This document shows, in pieces, positions 1-8,772 of a stretch of DNA of 64,000 nucleotides (position 1 is its first letter; each line of letters opens with the position of its first letter). The notes under the pieces are model-generated. The model saw only the letters and a program-made list of their open reading frames with translations. It did not search any database and was not told where the DNA came from. The DNA lies in assembly GCA_016718275.1 (NCBI GenBank), contig JADKEA010000019.1:516001-580000 (forward strand), read 5' to 3'. Both the position numbers and the translations under genes were made by a program. The stretch is from Candidatus Villigracilis affinis. Lineage in GTDB: Bacteria > Chloroflexota > Anaerolineae > Anaerolineales > Villigracilaceae.

Positions 1-367
1 CAGCAAGGGCTGTGATCCAGCGGTCTGTTAGGCTGTTTGGATCGTCAGTATTGGGTTTGTAAATCTTGAAATTGTAGCCATCGTATCGGTTCAGCCCATC
101 TTCTGTGCCGATCCATAAAAAGCCCTTACTGTCTTGAAAGATGACAGTAGCCGTGCTCTGAGACAACCCTTCTTCAAGACTGAAATGTTCGAAGCGAATG
201 TTTTGGCTGTAGGATGCTCTTGACCGATTATCCCGCGCCACATTCTGACCGCTTTGAGACGCAGAGAACGCGACGGGTGGAGGCGGTTTTAGGGTAGGGG
301 TCGCCGCGCCGCAGGAGTTGGTCAGCAGGGCTAGAAAAAAAAAGACGTGGGCGAGGTATTTTCGCAT
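1..367 (-). CDS. Two-component regulator propeller lipoprotein, N-terminal part (runs off the window)
   Basis: The minus strand is open from ATG at 367 to the window edge, about 122 residues. The start is a lipoprotein signal peptide with hydrophobic stretch AHVFFFLALL and lipobox TNSC (Cys at about residue 19). After a Pro-rich linker comes SLEEGLSQSTATVIFQDS, then GFLWIGTEDGLNRYDG, the classic Reg_prop repeat of periplasmic/extracytoplasmic beta-propeller sensors that usually precede a histidine kinase or a GGDEF output. What is seen is the lipobox and one complete propeller repeat. That the missing part carries a kinase is only family knowledge. It is divergent from the ABC operon at 749; the intervening 380 bases hold regulatory signals. 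Confidence 0.8.
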   Translation of the reverse strand, partial: MRKYLAHVFFFLALLTNSCGAATPTLKPPPPVAFSASQSGQNVARDNRSRASYSQNIRFEHFSLEEGLSQSTATVIFQDSKGFLWIGTEDGLNRYDGYNFKIYKPNTDDPNSLTDRWITALA

Positions 368-416
368 GATTAAAGTCAATTATATGCAGTTTGTGTCTGC
401 CCACCCCATTTGGATA

Positions 417-440
417 CCCTCCTCAGGAGGGGTTTTTTTA
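417..440 (+). terminator. Rho-independent terminator in the leader of the ABC operon (possible attenuator)
   Basis: CCCTCC (417-422) pairs with GGAGGG (426-431) around a TCA loop, followed by a run of seven T (433-439). The T-run is on the + strand, but no + strand gene lies upstream: the neighbour is on the minus strand. It therefore sits in the untranslated leader of the operon starting at 749 or ends a small RNA starting near 370. The remainder of 440-748 holds no convincing gene; open frames there lack ribosome sites. Confidence 0.6.
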
Positions 441-748
441 TCCATGGGGAAGTGCAAAACAATGGGGAGAGCATGGTGGGTAAACCGTTCAGGTGTATTG
501 GCAAAGATACTTACTCAGGTGCATGACAGTTCGGTCGGGAATTCGTATGATGATGTCAACGTTTAGCGGGCAGCCTTCTCCTCACGAAAGCATACCGCAC
601 TTTGACAGGCGAGGCGGATTTCAGCATTACGCACTGAACTCCGCCTCCCATTATATCTACCGAATAGAAACAAAGGAGGTGGTTGGTTGTAGATCTTCCA
701 TTGTCTGTGCCTTCATTTTTTCAAAATCAAAAACAAGGAGATAAGAGA

Positions 749-3337
749 ATGAAACCGAAAAAATTATACATGCTGTTCAGTCTGCTCGTGGTATTTAGCA
801 TGATTCTGGCTGCCTGCGCGCCTGCCGCCACAGAAGCAGTGGAAGAGCCTGCGCCAACCGATGCGCCCGCTGCTGCAACCGAGCCCCCGATGGCCGCGAC
901 TGAAGAGCCTGCACCTGCCGCTACAACTCGCCGCGGCGGCTGGTTGGATGAGATCGATTTTTCCGTAGTCGCGGCTGATTCCGCGATCTCACAATTACAG
1001 GCTGGGACGATCGATTTTTATTCCTTCGCCCTTGCCTCGGATGCATTCCCAGCGATCAAGGAAGCCGGGCTGGGATACACACAATCATTCGGTGGAAGCT
1101 ATGCCATCAGCATGAACCCCGCTGTGTTCAACGATACCGCTGTGTTGAATCCATTTTCGAATCGCAAGATCCGCGAAGCGATGAACTGGCTGGTCGACCG
1201 TAACTACATCAACCAGGAGATCTACGGCGGAGGCTCATTGCCGAAGCTGTTTTCGATCACCACCCAACTGGTTGAATACACCAACCTCGTGGAAACCGCC
1301 CGCGCTTTGGAAACCAAATATGCCTACAACCTCGATCAGGCGAATGAAGTCATTAGCGCTGAAATGACTGGAATGGGAGCCGAACTCGGCGCCGATGGCA
1401 AATGGCAGTACAACGGCGCGCCTGTAACTCTGGCATTCCTGATCCGCTCTGATGGGGATGGTACACGTCAGCCGATGGGAGATTATGTCTCCAATCAGTT
1501 GGAAGCCATTGGTTTCACCGTTGACCGTCAGTACAAAACCTCCTCCGAAGCCTTCCCGATCTGGCAGGGCACGGATGCCGCGGATGGACAGTGGAATTTA
1601 TATACTGCTGGTTATCTGCCCTCGGGCCTTACCCGCGATGAACGCGCTAATTTCCAGCAATATTACCTGAACACAAGTGTTCAAGCTGCCGAGCCTTTCC
1701 TTTCCAATGTTTCCGACCCTGAATTCCAGAAACTTGGTGATGATCTGGCCCTAGGCAATTTCTCAACGAAAGAGGAACGCGATGCCATGATGGCGGAAGC
1801 GCTTGCCCTTTCTCTGGAAGATTCACTCTTTGTGTTCGTGATCGACCAGCAAACATACGCACCTTTCAATGACAATGTTTCCGTGACCTATGATCTTGCG
1901 GCAGGATACGAATCAACCTTTATGGGTAACTACAACCTGCGCTTCAAGGATCAAGAGGGTGGAACCATGAAGATTGGCACGAACGATCTCTTCACCCAGC
2001 CGTGGAATACCATTGGCGGTAGTAACTGGGTCTGGGATTCCAACGTCATGCGCGCCACAACTCAAGGCAACGATAACATTACCGGAACCGGCGGCATCAT
2101 GGGCGATCCATATACCGGCCTTGCCTGGCCGCAGCGGATCGAAAGCGCTTCTTTGACCTATCAAAAGGGTCTGCCGATCACGCACAATCTCGACTGGTTG
2201 AGTGTTGAAGCCGTCGACCAGATCGATGTCCCCGAAGATGCCTGGGTGGATTGGGATGCCGCAAGCCAGAAGTTCATCACCGCTGGCGAGAAATTCCCCG
2301 ATGGCACCACCGCCAAAGTTAAGAGTGTTGTCACATTCCCCGCCGACCTCTATGACACCGTGAAATGGCATGATGGCAGTTCGATTTCTGCCGCTGACTT
2401 TGTAATGGCGATGATCATCTTCTTCGATCGTGCCAAGCCCGAAAGTGCCATATATGACGAAGCTGCAGTGCCTGGCCTCGCAGGCTTCCTGCCCTCCTTC
2501 AAAGGCTATCGCATCGTTTCAACCGACCCGCTGACCATCGAAGCTTACTCAGATTCCTACAATGCGGACGCGGAATTGAACATCCTCACCCTCTGGCCGA
2601 ATTCTCCGTTTGGGCTTTCCGGTGAGAACAGCTGGCAGATCCTGGCTGTTTCGAATCTGGCTGAAGCTGCGGGTGAACTTGCCTACTCCTCCGATAAAGC
2701 CGATGTGGCCCAGATCGAGCAGATGAGCTGGGTGGGTGGACCGAGCCTTGAGATCCTCGCGAAGTATATGGAACAGGCTCAATCAGAAAGCTTGATCCCG
2801 TACGAACCCACCATGAGTCAGTTCCTTACTGCAGATGAAGCCTCAGAACGTTACACGAACATGAAGAATTGGTACGACGAGCATGGACACTTCTGGGTTG
2901 GTACAGGCCCGTATTATCTCGATCAGGTCTTCACCACTGAGAAATCCCTTGTTCTCAAGAACAATCCTGATTTCGCCGATACCTCTGATCGTTGGGCTAA
3001 CTTCAGCGAACCCAAACTGGCGAGCACCGTCCTCGATGGCCCCGGACAAGTTACCGCAGGTCAGGAAGCGATCTTCGATGTCATTGTCAACTTTGGTGAC
3101 ACCGCCTATGCCAATGCGGATATCAAACTCGTGAAGTACATCCTCTACGATACCACTGGCGCGGTCGTTGCTGTCGGTGAGGCTGAGGCTCTTGGCGAGG
3201 GTCAGTACCAGGTCACGTTGGATGCGGACGCTACATCCAAACTGCAAACTGGTTCAGCGAAACTTGAAGTGGCCGTCGTCCCGATCCCTGTGGCGATTCC
3301 TTCCTTCACTTCATTTGATTTTGTTGTCGTCAAATAA
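749..3337 (+). CDS. ABC transporter substrate-binding lipoprotein (SBP family 5), halves in permuted order
   Basis: Extracytoplasmic solute-binding lipoprotein of the oligopeptide/nickel family (SBP_bac_5), 862 aa. The start at 749 follows AAGGAG (735-740) and gives a lipoprotein signal with lipobox LAAC (Cys at about 23), then an Ala/Pro/Thr/Glu linker to about residue 60. Residues 61-400 resemble the second part of a normal family member: WLDEIDFSVVAAD, LQAGTIDFY, then FSNRKIREAMNWLVDRNYI. Residues 401-750 resemble the first part: GGTMKIGTNDL, the VKWHDGSSISAADFV motif at about 539-552, and GTGPYYL at 718-724. A beta-rich tail (about 755-862) follows. The order is therefore circularly permuted and the protein is longer than the usual 500-600 aa. 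It heads an operon with permeases and ATPases. The ligand is unknown; peptides are the family default. Confidence 0.88.
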   Translation: MKPKKLYMLFSLLVVFSMILAACAPAATEAVEEPAPTDAPAAATEPPMAATEEPAPAATTRRGGWLDEIDFSVVAADSAISQLQAGTIDFYSFALASDAFPAIKEAGLGYTQSFGGSYAISMNPAVFNDTAVLNPFSNRKIREAMNWLVDRNYINQEIYGGGSLPKLFSITTQLVEYTNLVETARALETKYAYNLDQANEVISAEMTGMGAELGADGKWQYNGAPVTLAFLIRSDGDGTRQPMGDYVSNQLEAIGFTVDRQYKTSSEAFPIWQGTDAADGQWNLYTAGYLPSGLTRDERANFQQYYLNTSVQAAEPFLSNVSDPEFQKLGDDLALGNFSTKEERDAMMAEALALSLEDSLFVFVIDQQTYAPFNDNVSVTYDLAAGYESTFMGNYNLRFKDQEGGTMKIGTNDLFTQPWNTIGGSNWVWDSNVMRATTQGNDNITGTGGIMGDPYTGLAWPQRIESASLTYQKGLPITHNLDWLSVEAVDQIDVPEDAWVDWDAASQKFITAGEKFPDGTTAKVKSVVTFPADLYDTVKWHDGSSISAADFVMAMIIFFDRAKPESAIYDEAAVPGLAGFLPSFKGYRIVSTDPLTIEAYSDSYNADAELNILTLWPNSPFGLSGENSWQILAVSNLAEAAGELAYSSDKADVAQIEQMSWVGGPSLEILAKYMEQAQSESLIPYEPTMSQFLTADEASERYTNMKNWYDEHGHFWVGTGPYYLDQVFTTEKSLVLKNNPDFADTSDRWANFSEPKLASTVLDGPGQVTAGQEAIFDVIVNFGDTAYANADIKLVKYILYDTTGAVVAVGEAEALGEGQYQVTLDADATSKLQTGSAKLEVAVVPIPVAIPSFTSFDFVVVK

Positions 3338-3360
3338 ACTCGGCTTGTAATTTCAATACT

Positions 3361-3387
3361 CAGGGCGGGGCAGCTTGCTCCGCCCTG
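3361..3387 (+). promoter_or_regulatory. Intercistronic stem-loop between binding protein and permease genes
   Basis: CAGGGCGG (3361-3368) pairs perfectly with CCGCCCTG (3380-3387) around an 11-base loop. There is no following T-run, so it is not a strong terminator. Such hairpins behind binding-protein genes often stabilise the upstream mRNA or allow partial read-through, giving excess binding protein; that role is inferred here. Confidence 0.45.
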
Positions 3388-3410
3388 AGAAACCGATTGT
3401 GGAGGTTGCC

Positions 3411-4532
3411 ATGTCTGTTACTGCTCAAGTCCCTGTGGAGAAATTGACAGTCAAAAAATCGATCGCCAATAGCTCTGTGTTGCGCGTGCTGCGTTTTTCA
3501 TTAAAACGTTTGCTGACCCTGTTCGTCACTGTTGTGATCGGAATCTATCTGACGATCCTGATCGCCAACATGGGCGGTTTTGTAGATGAGATCATCAAGG
3601 GCCAGATCCGCGATACGGTGACGCAGAGGGTTGCCAACAACCCGAACGCACTGCAAATGGAACCTGAGCTGCGAAAAAAGTTAATTGAAGACCAGATCGC
3701 CCTCGAGGAAAAACGCCGTGGATTGAATACACCCATTGCCGTGCGTAATTTCCGTTATCTGTCGAATGCCTTGCAGTTGGATCTTGGCCGCGCGATCAAC
3801 CTGACCAGCGATAGCGGTTCGAAACAGGTGCGCCTGATCCTTCTCGAAAGACTGCCTGCCACCCTGTTATTGATGGGTACTTCGCAATTATTCCTGTTTT
3901 TCTCGAGCATCTTTATTGCCCTTTCACTTTCACGCAAGTATGGAAGTTTTTGGGACAAATTGGTGATCGCGCTTTCGCCAACTTCGGCGGTGCCGCCGTG
4001 GTTTTACGGCATCTTTCTGATCTTGATCTTTTCTGCTGCTTTAAAGATCCTTCCCTTTGGCGGCATGGTGGATTCTCCGCCGCCGCCCAATACCTTTGAT
4101 TATTCGATGAGCGTTTTGAAGCACCTGACCCTGCCGTGCCTTGCGCTGATCTTGAGTTCGTTCTTTTTGAGCGTTTACAACTATCGCACCTTCTTCCTCA
4201 TTTATTCCAGCGAAGATTATGTGGATATGGCAAAGGCCAAAGGCCTGCCTGCCCGCGATATCGAACGGACTTACATCCTCAGGCCCACACTGCCAACCAT
4301 CATCACGAATTTTTCGCTGCTCATCATTACCCTGTGGACCGGTGCATTGTTTACCGAAACCGTATTTCTCTGGCCAGGCTTGGGGCGCACGCTTTTTCAG
4401 GCGATCGGCCAATACGATACGCCCATTATTGTTGGCTCATCCATCATCTTCGCTTATATGCTTGCCATGACCGTTTTCCTGCTCGATTTTGTATACGCCC
4501 TTGTTGACCCAAGGGTGAAGATAGGCGGCTGA
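3411..4532 (+). CDS. ABC transporter permease, DppB/OppB type
   Basis: Inner-membrane permease (373 aa), first of a pair serving the binding protein at 749. The start at 3411 is chosen because GGAGGT (3401-3406) lies just upstream; an ATG 12 codons earlier lacks such a site. A first membrane helix (about 30-52) is followed by an extracytoplasmic segment of about 100 residues and then a BPD_transp_1 core. The EAA-loop that contacts the ATPase reads MAKAKGLPARDIERTYILRP. The segment between helix 1 and the core is longer than in typical DppB and rich in charged residues. Four bases separate it from the next permease gene. Confidence 0.9.
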   Translation: MSVTAQVPVEKLTVKKSIANSSVLRVLRFSLKRLLTLFVTVVIGIYLTILIANMGGFVDEIIKGQIRDTVTQRVANNPNALQMEPELRKKLIEDQIALEEKRRGLNTPIAVRNFRYLSNALQLDLGRAINLTSDSGSKQVRLILLERLPATLLLMGTSQLFLFFSSIFIALSLSRKYGSFWDKLVIALSPTSAVPPWFYGIFLILIFSAALKILPFGGMVDSPPPPNTFDYSMSVLKHLTLPCLALILSSFFLSVYNYRTFFLIYSSEDYVDMAKAKGLPARDIERTYILRPTLPTIITNFSLLIITLWTGALFTETVFLWPGLGRTLFQAIGQYDTPIIVGSSIIFAYMLAMTVFLLDFVYALVDPRVKIGG

Positions 4533-4536
4533 GTCT

Positions 4537-5874
4537 ATGAACAATTTACGAAGTTCATTATCGAAATTATTTCAATACCCATCGGCTGTTGCGGGTATCT
4601 TCGTGGTGCTGGCCCTGATCGTTGTGGCTGCCTATGCCATGATCACGATTCCCTACTCCGAAGCGATCCGTTTGTGGCGCGGCGGGGAAGAGGTCTGGTA
4701 TCAGAATCCGCGCTTTGCCGCCCCGGCCTGGATCAATTATTTTTCCAACCAGAAATATTCGGAATCGTTTGCCGTCAACACAACGGACGGGCAGGTGACA
4801 AAAACAGTGACGCCCGGCAGCGAAGGTGTTTCGACCATTGATATGTCCTACGAGTTCGATTATTCGTATGACGTGTACCCGCAGGAATTGATCCTGTATT
4901 TGAAGGCGGCCTACAATGAAAAGCAGCCGTTCGTTTCCGTCGAACTGCTTACACCGGATAATAGAACGATCCGCATTGGCAATTTCTCTGTCGGGAATGA
5001 ATTTACCTATCGCTTCTCACAGGATGAAAAGCTGCGTACCAAACTGCGCACGGAAGAGGTCATTCCCGCGTTGTTTTCCCTGCCTGATAGTAATCAGCCT
5101 TTAAAGGGCAAATACACACTGATCATTCAGGGAACGACCTTCGAACCTGATTCGGATTTGAGTGTGGAATTTGTTTCGCATGGTCAGGTCTTTGGATGGG
5201 CAGGCACGGATCATGCCCGCCGTGATCTGGTTCTGCCATTGTTGTGGGGAGTCCCCGTGGCATTGGCCTTCGGGTTGATCGCTTCGATGGGAACTTCGAT
5301 CTTAACGATGATCATTGCGGCAGTTGGTGCCTGGTACACAGGCTGGGTGGATGAGTTGATCCAGCGCATTACGGAGGTGAATCTGGTGCTTCCGTTCTAT
5401 GCACTGCTCATTATGATCGGTACGTTCTATTCACGCAGCATCTGGGTCATCCTTGGCGCGACGATTATATTGAGCATTTTTACAGGATCGATCAAAGCGT
5501 ATCGTGCCATTTTTATTCAAGTGAAAGAATCGATGTATATCGAGGCAGCCAAGGCGTATGGAGCCAGCAGCCCGCGCATTATTTTCCTGTACCTAATCCC
5601 GCGCATGATCCCGTTGTTGATTCCGAGCCTTGTCCAATCTGTGCCTGCGTTCGTGTTTTTGGAGGCGTCACTTGCGGTGATCGGGTTGGGCGATCCTGTA
5701 CTGCCCACGTGGGGCAAGATCATTCAGGACGCCAATTCCAATGGCGCGCTTTACAAAGGTTATTACTACTGGGTGTTGGAGCCAGCCATGTTGCTGATGA
5801 TCACGGGGCTTGCGTTCGCTTTCCTCGGTTTTGCGCTTGATCGTGTATTCAATCCAAAGTTGAGGGATGTATGA
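4537..5874 (+). CDS. ABC transporter permease, DppC/OppC type with large extracytoplasmic insertion
   Basis: Second permease of the operon (445 aa; DppC homologues are about 300). The N-terminal membrane helix (about 15-38, OppC_N-like) is followed by an insertion of about 170 residues before the transmembrane core begins near residue 225. The EAA-loop reads IEAAKAYGASSPRIIFLYLIP, with downstream SLVQSVPAFVFLEASLAVIGLG typical of DppC. The extra domain, beta-rich with YSYDVYPQELILYLKAAY, probably projects outside next to the binding protein. Its last codons overlap the next start (ATGA at 5871-5874), so translation is probably coupled. Confidence 0.9.
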   Translation: MNNLRSSLSKLFQYPSAVAGIFVVLALIVVAAYAMITIPYSEAIRLWRGGEEVWYQNPRFAAPAWINYFSNQKYSESFAVNTTDGQVTKTVTPGSEGVSTIDMSYEFDYSYDVYPQELILYLKAAYNEKQPFVSVELLTPDNRTIRIGNFSVGNEFTYRFSQDEKLRTKLRTEEVIPALFSLPDSNQPLKGKYTLIIQGTTFEPDSDLSVEFVSHGQVFGWAGTDHARRDLVLPLLWGVPVALAFGLIASMGTSILTMIIAAVGAWYTGWVDELIQRITEVNLVLPFYALLIMIGTFYSRSIWVILGATIILSIFTGSIKAYRAIFIQVKESMYIEAAKAYGASSPRIIFLYLIPRMIPLLIPSLVQSVPAFVFLEASLAVIGLGDPVLPTWGKIIQDANSNGALYKGYYYWVLEPAMLLMITGLAFAFLGFALDRVFNPKLRDV

Positions 5875-6833
5875 ACACCGTACCTGAAAAACTTCTTCAT
5901 ATCGAGAACCTTGTCTTGCATTTCAAAACTGCAGGCGGAAGCGTGCAAGCCGTGGACGGTGTGGATTTTGATCTGGATTCCAACCGTGCCGTGGTTATTC
6001 TCGGCGAATCGGGCTGCGGGAAGACGTCGCTTTCGAAGGCATTGTTACGCCTCCTGCCGCGCAATGTAGATAAATATTCCGGCAAAGTCTTTTTACAAGG
6101 TACGGACGTAATGACCCTCGATAACGAGGAATACCGCCAAAATGTGCGTTGGGTAGGGATGTCGCTTGTGCCGCAGGCCGCCATGAATTCGCTTAATCCC
6201 GTTTTGAAAGTGGGTGACCAGGTTGCTGAACCCGCCATGGTGCATTTGGGATTAAGCAAGGCCGAGGCCTATGTGCTTGTTTACAAGATGTTCCAGCATG
6301 TGGGCGTCCCTGCTGATTTTGTGGAACGTTATCCATTTGAATTGAGCGGCGGGATGCGCCAACGTGTGGCGCTGGCGATGGCTCTCGTGACCTCACCCAG
6401 CCTCATCGTTCTGGATGAACCGACTTCGGCGTTGGACCTTCTCACGCAGGCGAACATCATGAATGTCCTCAAACGCATCAAGCATGAGCTTGGGACATCT
6501 TTCATTTTGATCACGCATGATATCGCCACCTCCAGCGAGCTTGCCGATGAGGTTGCCATCATGTACGCGGGCCAGATTGTGGAAACAGGCGATGCCAGGG
6601 ATTTTTTCCCTGCACCGCTGCATCCATACTCGCAAATGTTGATGGCAAGTGTCCCGCGCTTGCGTACGGATTCAGACCCGATGTTCATCACGGGGCAGCC
6701 GCCGAGTTTGATGAACCCGCCAAAAGGCTGTCGGTTTGCGTCGCGCTGTCCGTATCGCTTTGAGAAATGCAGCGAGGAACCTCCTGTTTTCCAAAAAGGA
6801 AATCGGAAGGTCAAGTGCTGGCTGCATGAATAG
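5871..6833 (+). CDS. ABC transporter ATP-binding protein, OppD/DppD type
   Basis: ATPase subunit (320 aa) energising the peptide-type transporter from the cytoplasmic face. Walker A is GESGCGKTSLS, the signature LSGGMRQRVALAMAL, Walker B LIVLDEPTSALD, and the switch histidine sits in LITHDIA. The C-terminal OppD/F extension contains GQPPSLMNPPKGCRFASRCP with the Cys pattern C-x5-C-x6-C-x8-W-type tail found in these ATPases, which can bind an iron-sulfur cluster in some members. The start overlaps the upstream permease by 4 bases. Its usual OppF partner lies one gene further on, behind a DinB-like gene. Confidence 0.93.
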   Translation: MNTVPEKLLHIENLVLHFKTAGGSVQAVDGVDFDLDSNRAVVILGESGCGKTSLSKALLRLLPRNVDKYSGKVFLQGTDVMTLDNEEYRQNVRWVGMSLVPQAAMNSLNPVLKVGDQVAEPAMVHLGLSKAEAYVLVYKMFQHVGVPADFVERYPFELSGGMRQRVALAMALVTSPSLIVLDEPTSALDLLTQANIMNVLKRIKHELGTSFILITHDIATSSELADEVAIMYAGQIVETGDARDFFPAPLHPYSQMLMASVPRLRTDSDPMFITGQPPSLMNPPKGCRFASRCPYRFEKCSEEPPVFQKGNRKVKCWLHE

Positions 6834-6840
6834 CAATCTC

Positions 6841-6851
6841 GGTGCGACGCA
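6841..6851. repeat. Solo copy of the GGTGCG palindrome
   Basis: GGTGCGACGCA matches one end of the 90-base repeats at 27618 and 39713, here without a second end nearby. It lies in the 44-base gap between the OppD-type and DinB-like genes. Confidence 0.45.
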
Positions 6852-6877
6852 TTCTCACATAAATAAAAAGGACAAAT

Positions 6878-7459
6878 ATGTCGCCACAGGCTCTTTATGA
6901 TGTTCTTTACATGTTCAAGGATATTCACAGCGTTGTCCTCGATTTTGCTTCCAGACTTGAAGACGACCAGCTTCACTGGCGTCCGCGCGGATACAGCACA
7001 TCCATTGGATTCCATCTTTGGCATCTGGCGCGCGAGTCAGATTATCTCAAGGCGATCATTTTGGAACGGACGCCCCAACTTGTTCCTGAGTTTGGCAGCC
7101 CCGTGGAAATTTGGGTGAAAGAAAGCCTCGCTCAGAAGTGGGGCTTCCCCACTGGTTTGAATGCGACGGTTGGCACGGGTTTGAGTGATGAGGCCGTTGA
7201 GACCCTGCCCATTCCACGCAAGGATGAATTGATGGATTACCTGCAGCGTTCTTATGATGCAGTTGAAGAATTCGTTGAACGGCTCGATCAACGTTATCCA
7301 GATTTTGAGAATGTGGATGAAGAGTTGAAAAAGAAACTGCAGAATATTCGCTTGAACCTGCTGGTTTTTCTAACACACGATTGCCGCCACCTCGGCATGA
7401 TGGAATGTTTGAAGGGCCTGCAAACAGGCTTTGGTTCTGCAACAGAAAATAGAAAGTGA
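6878..7459 (+). CDS. DinB-like four-helix-bundle protein
   Basis: 193 aa, DinB/DUF664-type (YfiT-like) four-helix bundle, cytoplasmic. The metal-site histidines are visible as FHLWHLARESDYL in the second helix and THDCRHLGMMECLKG near the C-terminus. These folds bind a divalent metal; many are thiol-dependent transferases using bacillithiol or mycothiol, but the substrate cannot be read here. It is inserted between the two ATPase genes of the ABC operon, 44 bases after one and just before the other, and is likely co-transcribed. That placement is unusual and suggests a job linked to the imported substrate or simple insertion. Confidence 0.75.
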   Translation: MSPQALYDVLYMFKDIHSVVLDFASRLEDDQLHWRPRGYSTSIGFHLWHLARESDYLKAIILERTPQLVPEFGSPVEIWVKESLAQKWGFPTGLNATVGTGLSDEAVETLPIPRKDELMDYLQRSYDAVEEFVERLDQRYPDFENVDEELKKKLQNIRLNLLVFLTHDCRHLGMMECLKGLQTGFGSATENRK

Positions 7460-7510
7460 CGGATATCCATGAATACAGATGTGATCACTGAATTACGAAA
7501 GGTGAACAAG

Positions 7511-8515
7511 ATGACAGTTAATTTCGAGGAACCGAAGGAAACCTTGCTATCCATTCGTGATCTGCATGTATGGTATGAACTGCGCCGCTTCGGGTTCGGC
7601 CATGCTGGTTACGTCAAGGCGGTGGATGGTGTCAGCTTTGACCTTGCCGAAGGCGAAACCGTAGCCATTGTCGGCGAGAGTGGCTGCGGCAAATCCAGCT
7701 TGATGAAGACGATCCTTGGGTTGAATATCCCAACCAGCGGAGAAGTCATTTTTGACGGTGTCAATCTGGCCGCGCTGAAAGGCAATCTTCTGCGCGCATA
7801 CCGTTTTGAAGTTGGTTATGTGCAGCAGGATCCGTACGGCGCGCTGCCGCCTTTTATGACCATTCAACAAATTCTGGAAGAGCCGCTCATTATCAGCGGC
7901 GTGAAGGATAAAGGCGAACGGCTGGACCGCATTCGCAAGGCGATGGATGAAGTGAAAATGTATCCCGCCGATGATTTCTTGCAGAAATTCCCGCATATGT
8001 TAAGCGGCGGCCAACAGCAGCGCATTGTCATTGCGCGCGCCATGATCCTTGGGCCGAAAATGATCGTGGCCGATGAACCTGTGTCGATGCTTGATGCGTC
8101 GGTGCGTGTTGAGATCTTGAAGTTGATGAAGGCTTTGCAGGAACAACATCGGCTTTCGGTCATTTACATCACCCATGACCTTTCCACGGTGAAATATTTT
8201 TCTTCGCGTATTTTTGTGATGTACGCGGGCAACTTGATCGAAAAAGCCGATACACGCCGCCTGCTCGATAATCCGCTGCACCCATATACCATGGCTCTGC
8301 TTGCAGCGACGTCTGACCCTGATGCCCGCAACGCAGATTCGTACAAGGAGGTGCCGCCTGGTGAACCGCCGAGTCTGGTGAACCCGCCGAAGGGTTGTCG
8401 TTTCCATCCGCGTTGTGCGAGGGCCATTGCAGGTTTATGCGATGAAAAGGAGCCTGTGGATTTTGAACCTGAGCCCGAACATTTTGTGGCCTGCTGGCTG
8501 TATCAACCGCAATGA
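7511..8515 (+). CDS. ABC transporter ATP-binding protein, OppF/DppF type
   Basis: Second ATPase of the transporter (334 aa from ATG 7511, which follows AGGTGAACAAG; an in-frame ATG at 7469 would add 14 residues but has a weak ribosome site). Walker A GESGCGKSSLMK, signature LSGGQQQRIVIARAM, Walker B MIVADEPVSMLD, H-loop YITHDLS. The C-terminal extension has GEPPSLVNPPKGCRFHPRC, typical of OppF. It pairs with the OppD-type subunit at 5871 to form the heterodimeric ATPase. The stop overlaps the next start by ATGA (8512-8515). Confidence 0.93.
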   Translation: MTVNFEEPKETLLSIRDLHVWYELRRFGFGHAGYVKAVDGVSFDLAEGETVAIVGESGCGKSSLMKTILGLNIPTSGEVIFDGVNLAALKGNLLRAYRFEVGYVQQDPYGALPPFMTIQQILEEPLIISGVKDKGERLDRIRKAMDEVKMYPADDFLQKFPHMLSGGQQQRIVIARAMILGPKMIVADEPVSMLDASVRVEILKLMKALQEQHRLSVIYITHDLSTVKYFSSRIFVMYAGNLIEKADTRRLLDNPLHPYTMALLAATSDPDARNADSYKEVPPGEPPSLVNPPKGCRFHPRCARAIAGLCDEKEPVDFEPEPEHFVACWLYQPQ

Positions 8516-8706
8516 AATCTCCGCGCTTCCTTCTTGGCCTCGGCCTGTTTCTGATGCTCCTGGGCATTGCCCTGCCCTTTATGATGGTCATTCACGTGAT
8601 CGAGTCCACGTTCTTTGTTAATTTCTTTTCATGGGCTTCGTCTGTGATCGGACTTGCGCTCGGCATGATCGGCGCAACCTTCATGGCGGCCCGGCGACGC
8701 GAGTGA
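8512..8706 (+). CDS. Small two-helix membrane protein
   Basis: 64 aa, coupled to the OppF-type gene by a 4-base overlap. Two hydrophobic helices are visible, about residues 6-28 and 37-57, ending in AARRRE so the C-terminus is probably cytoplasmic. No known family is recognised. As the last gene of the ABC operon before a strong terminator (8723-8760) it may be an accessory subunit, but nothing in the sequence proves this. Confidence 0.6.
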   Translation: MKSPRFLLGLGLFLMLLGIALPFMMVIHVIESTFFVNFFSWASSVIGLALGMIGATFMAARRRE

Positions 8707-8722
8707 TATTAGGTCGTTAAAC

Positions 8723-8760
8723 AAAAAAGCGATGACAGTTGTGCCTGCCATCGCTTTTTT
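8723..8760. terminator. Bidirectional terminator between the ABC operon and heme A synthase gene
   Basis: AAAAAAGCGATG (8723-8734) pairs with CATCGCTTTTTT (8749-8760), with additional CAG/CTG pairs inside. The A-run and T-run serve both directions; the flanking genes converge here. Confidence 0.9.
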
Positions 8761-8772
8761 ACTTTTCACTTT

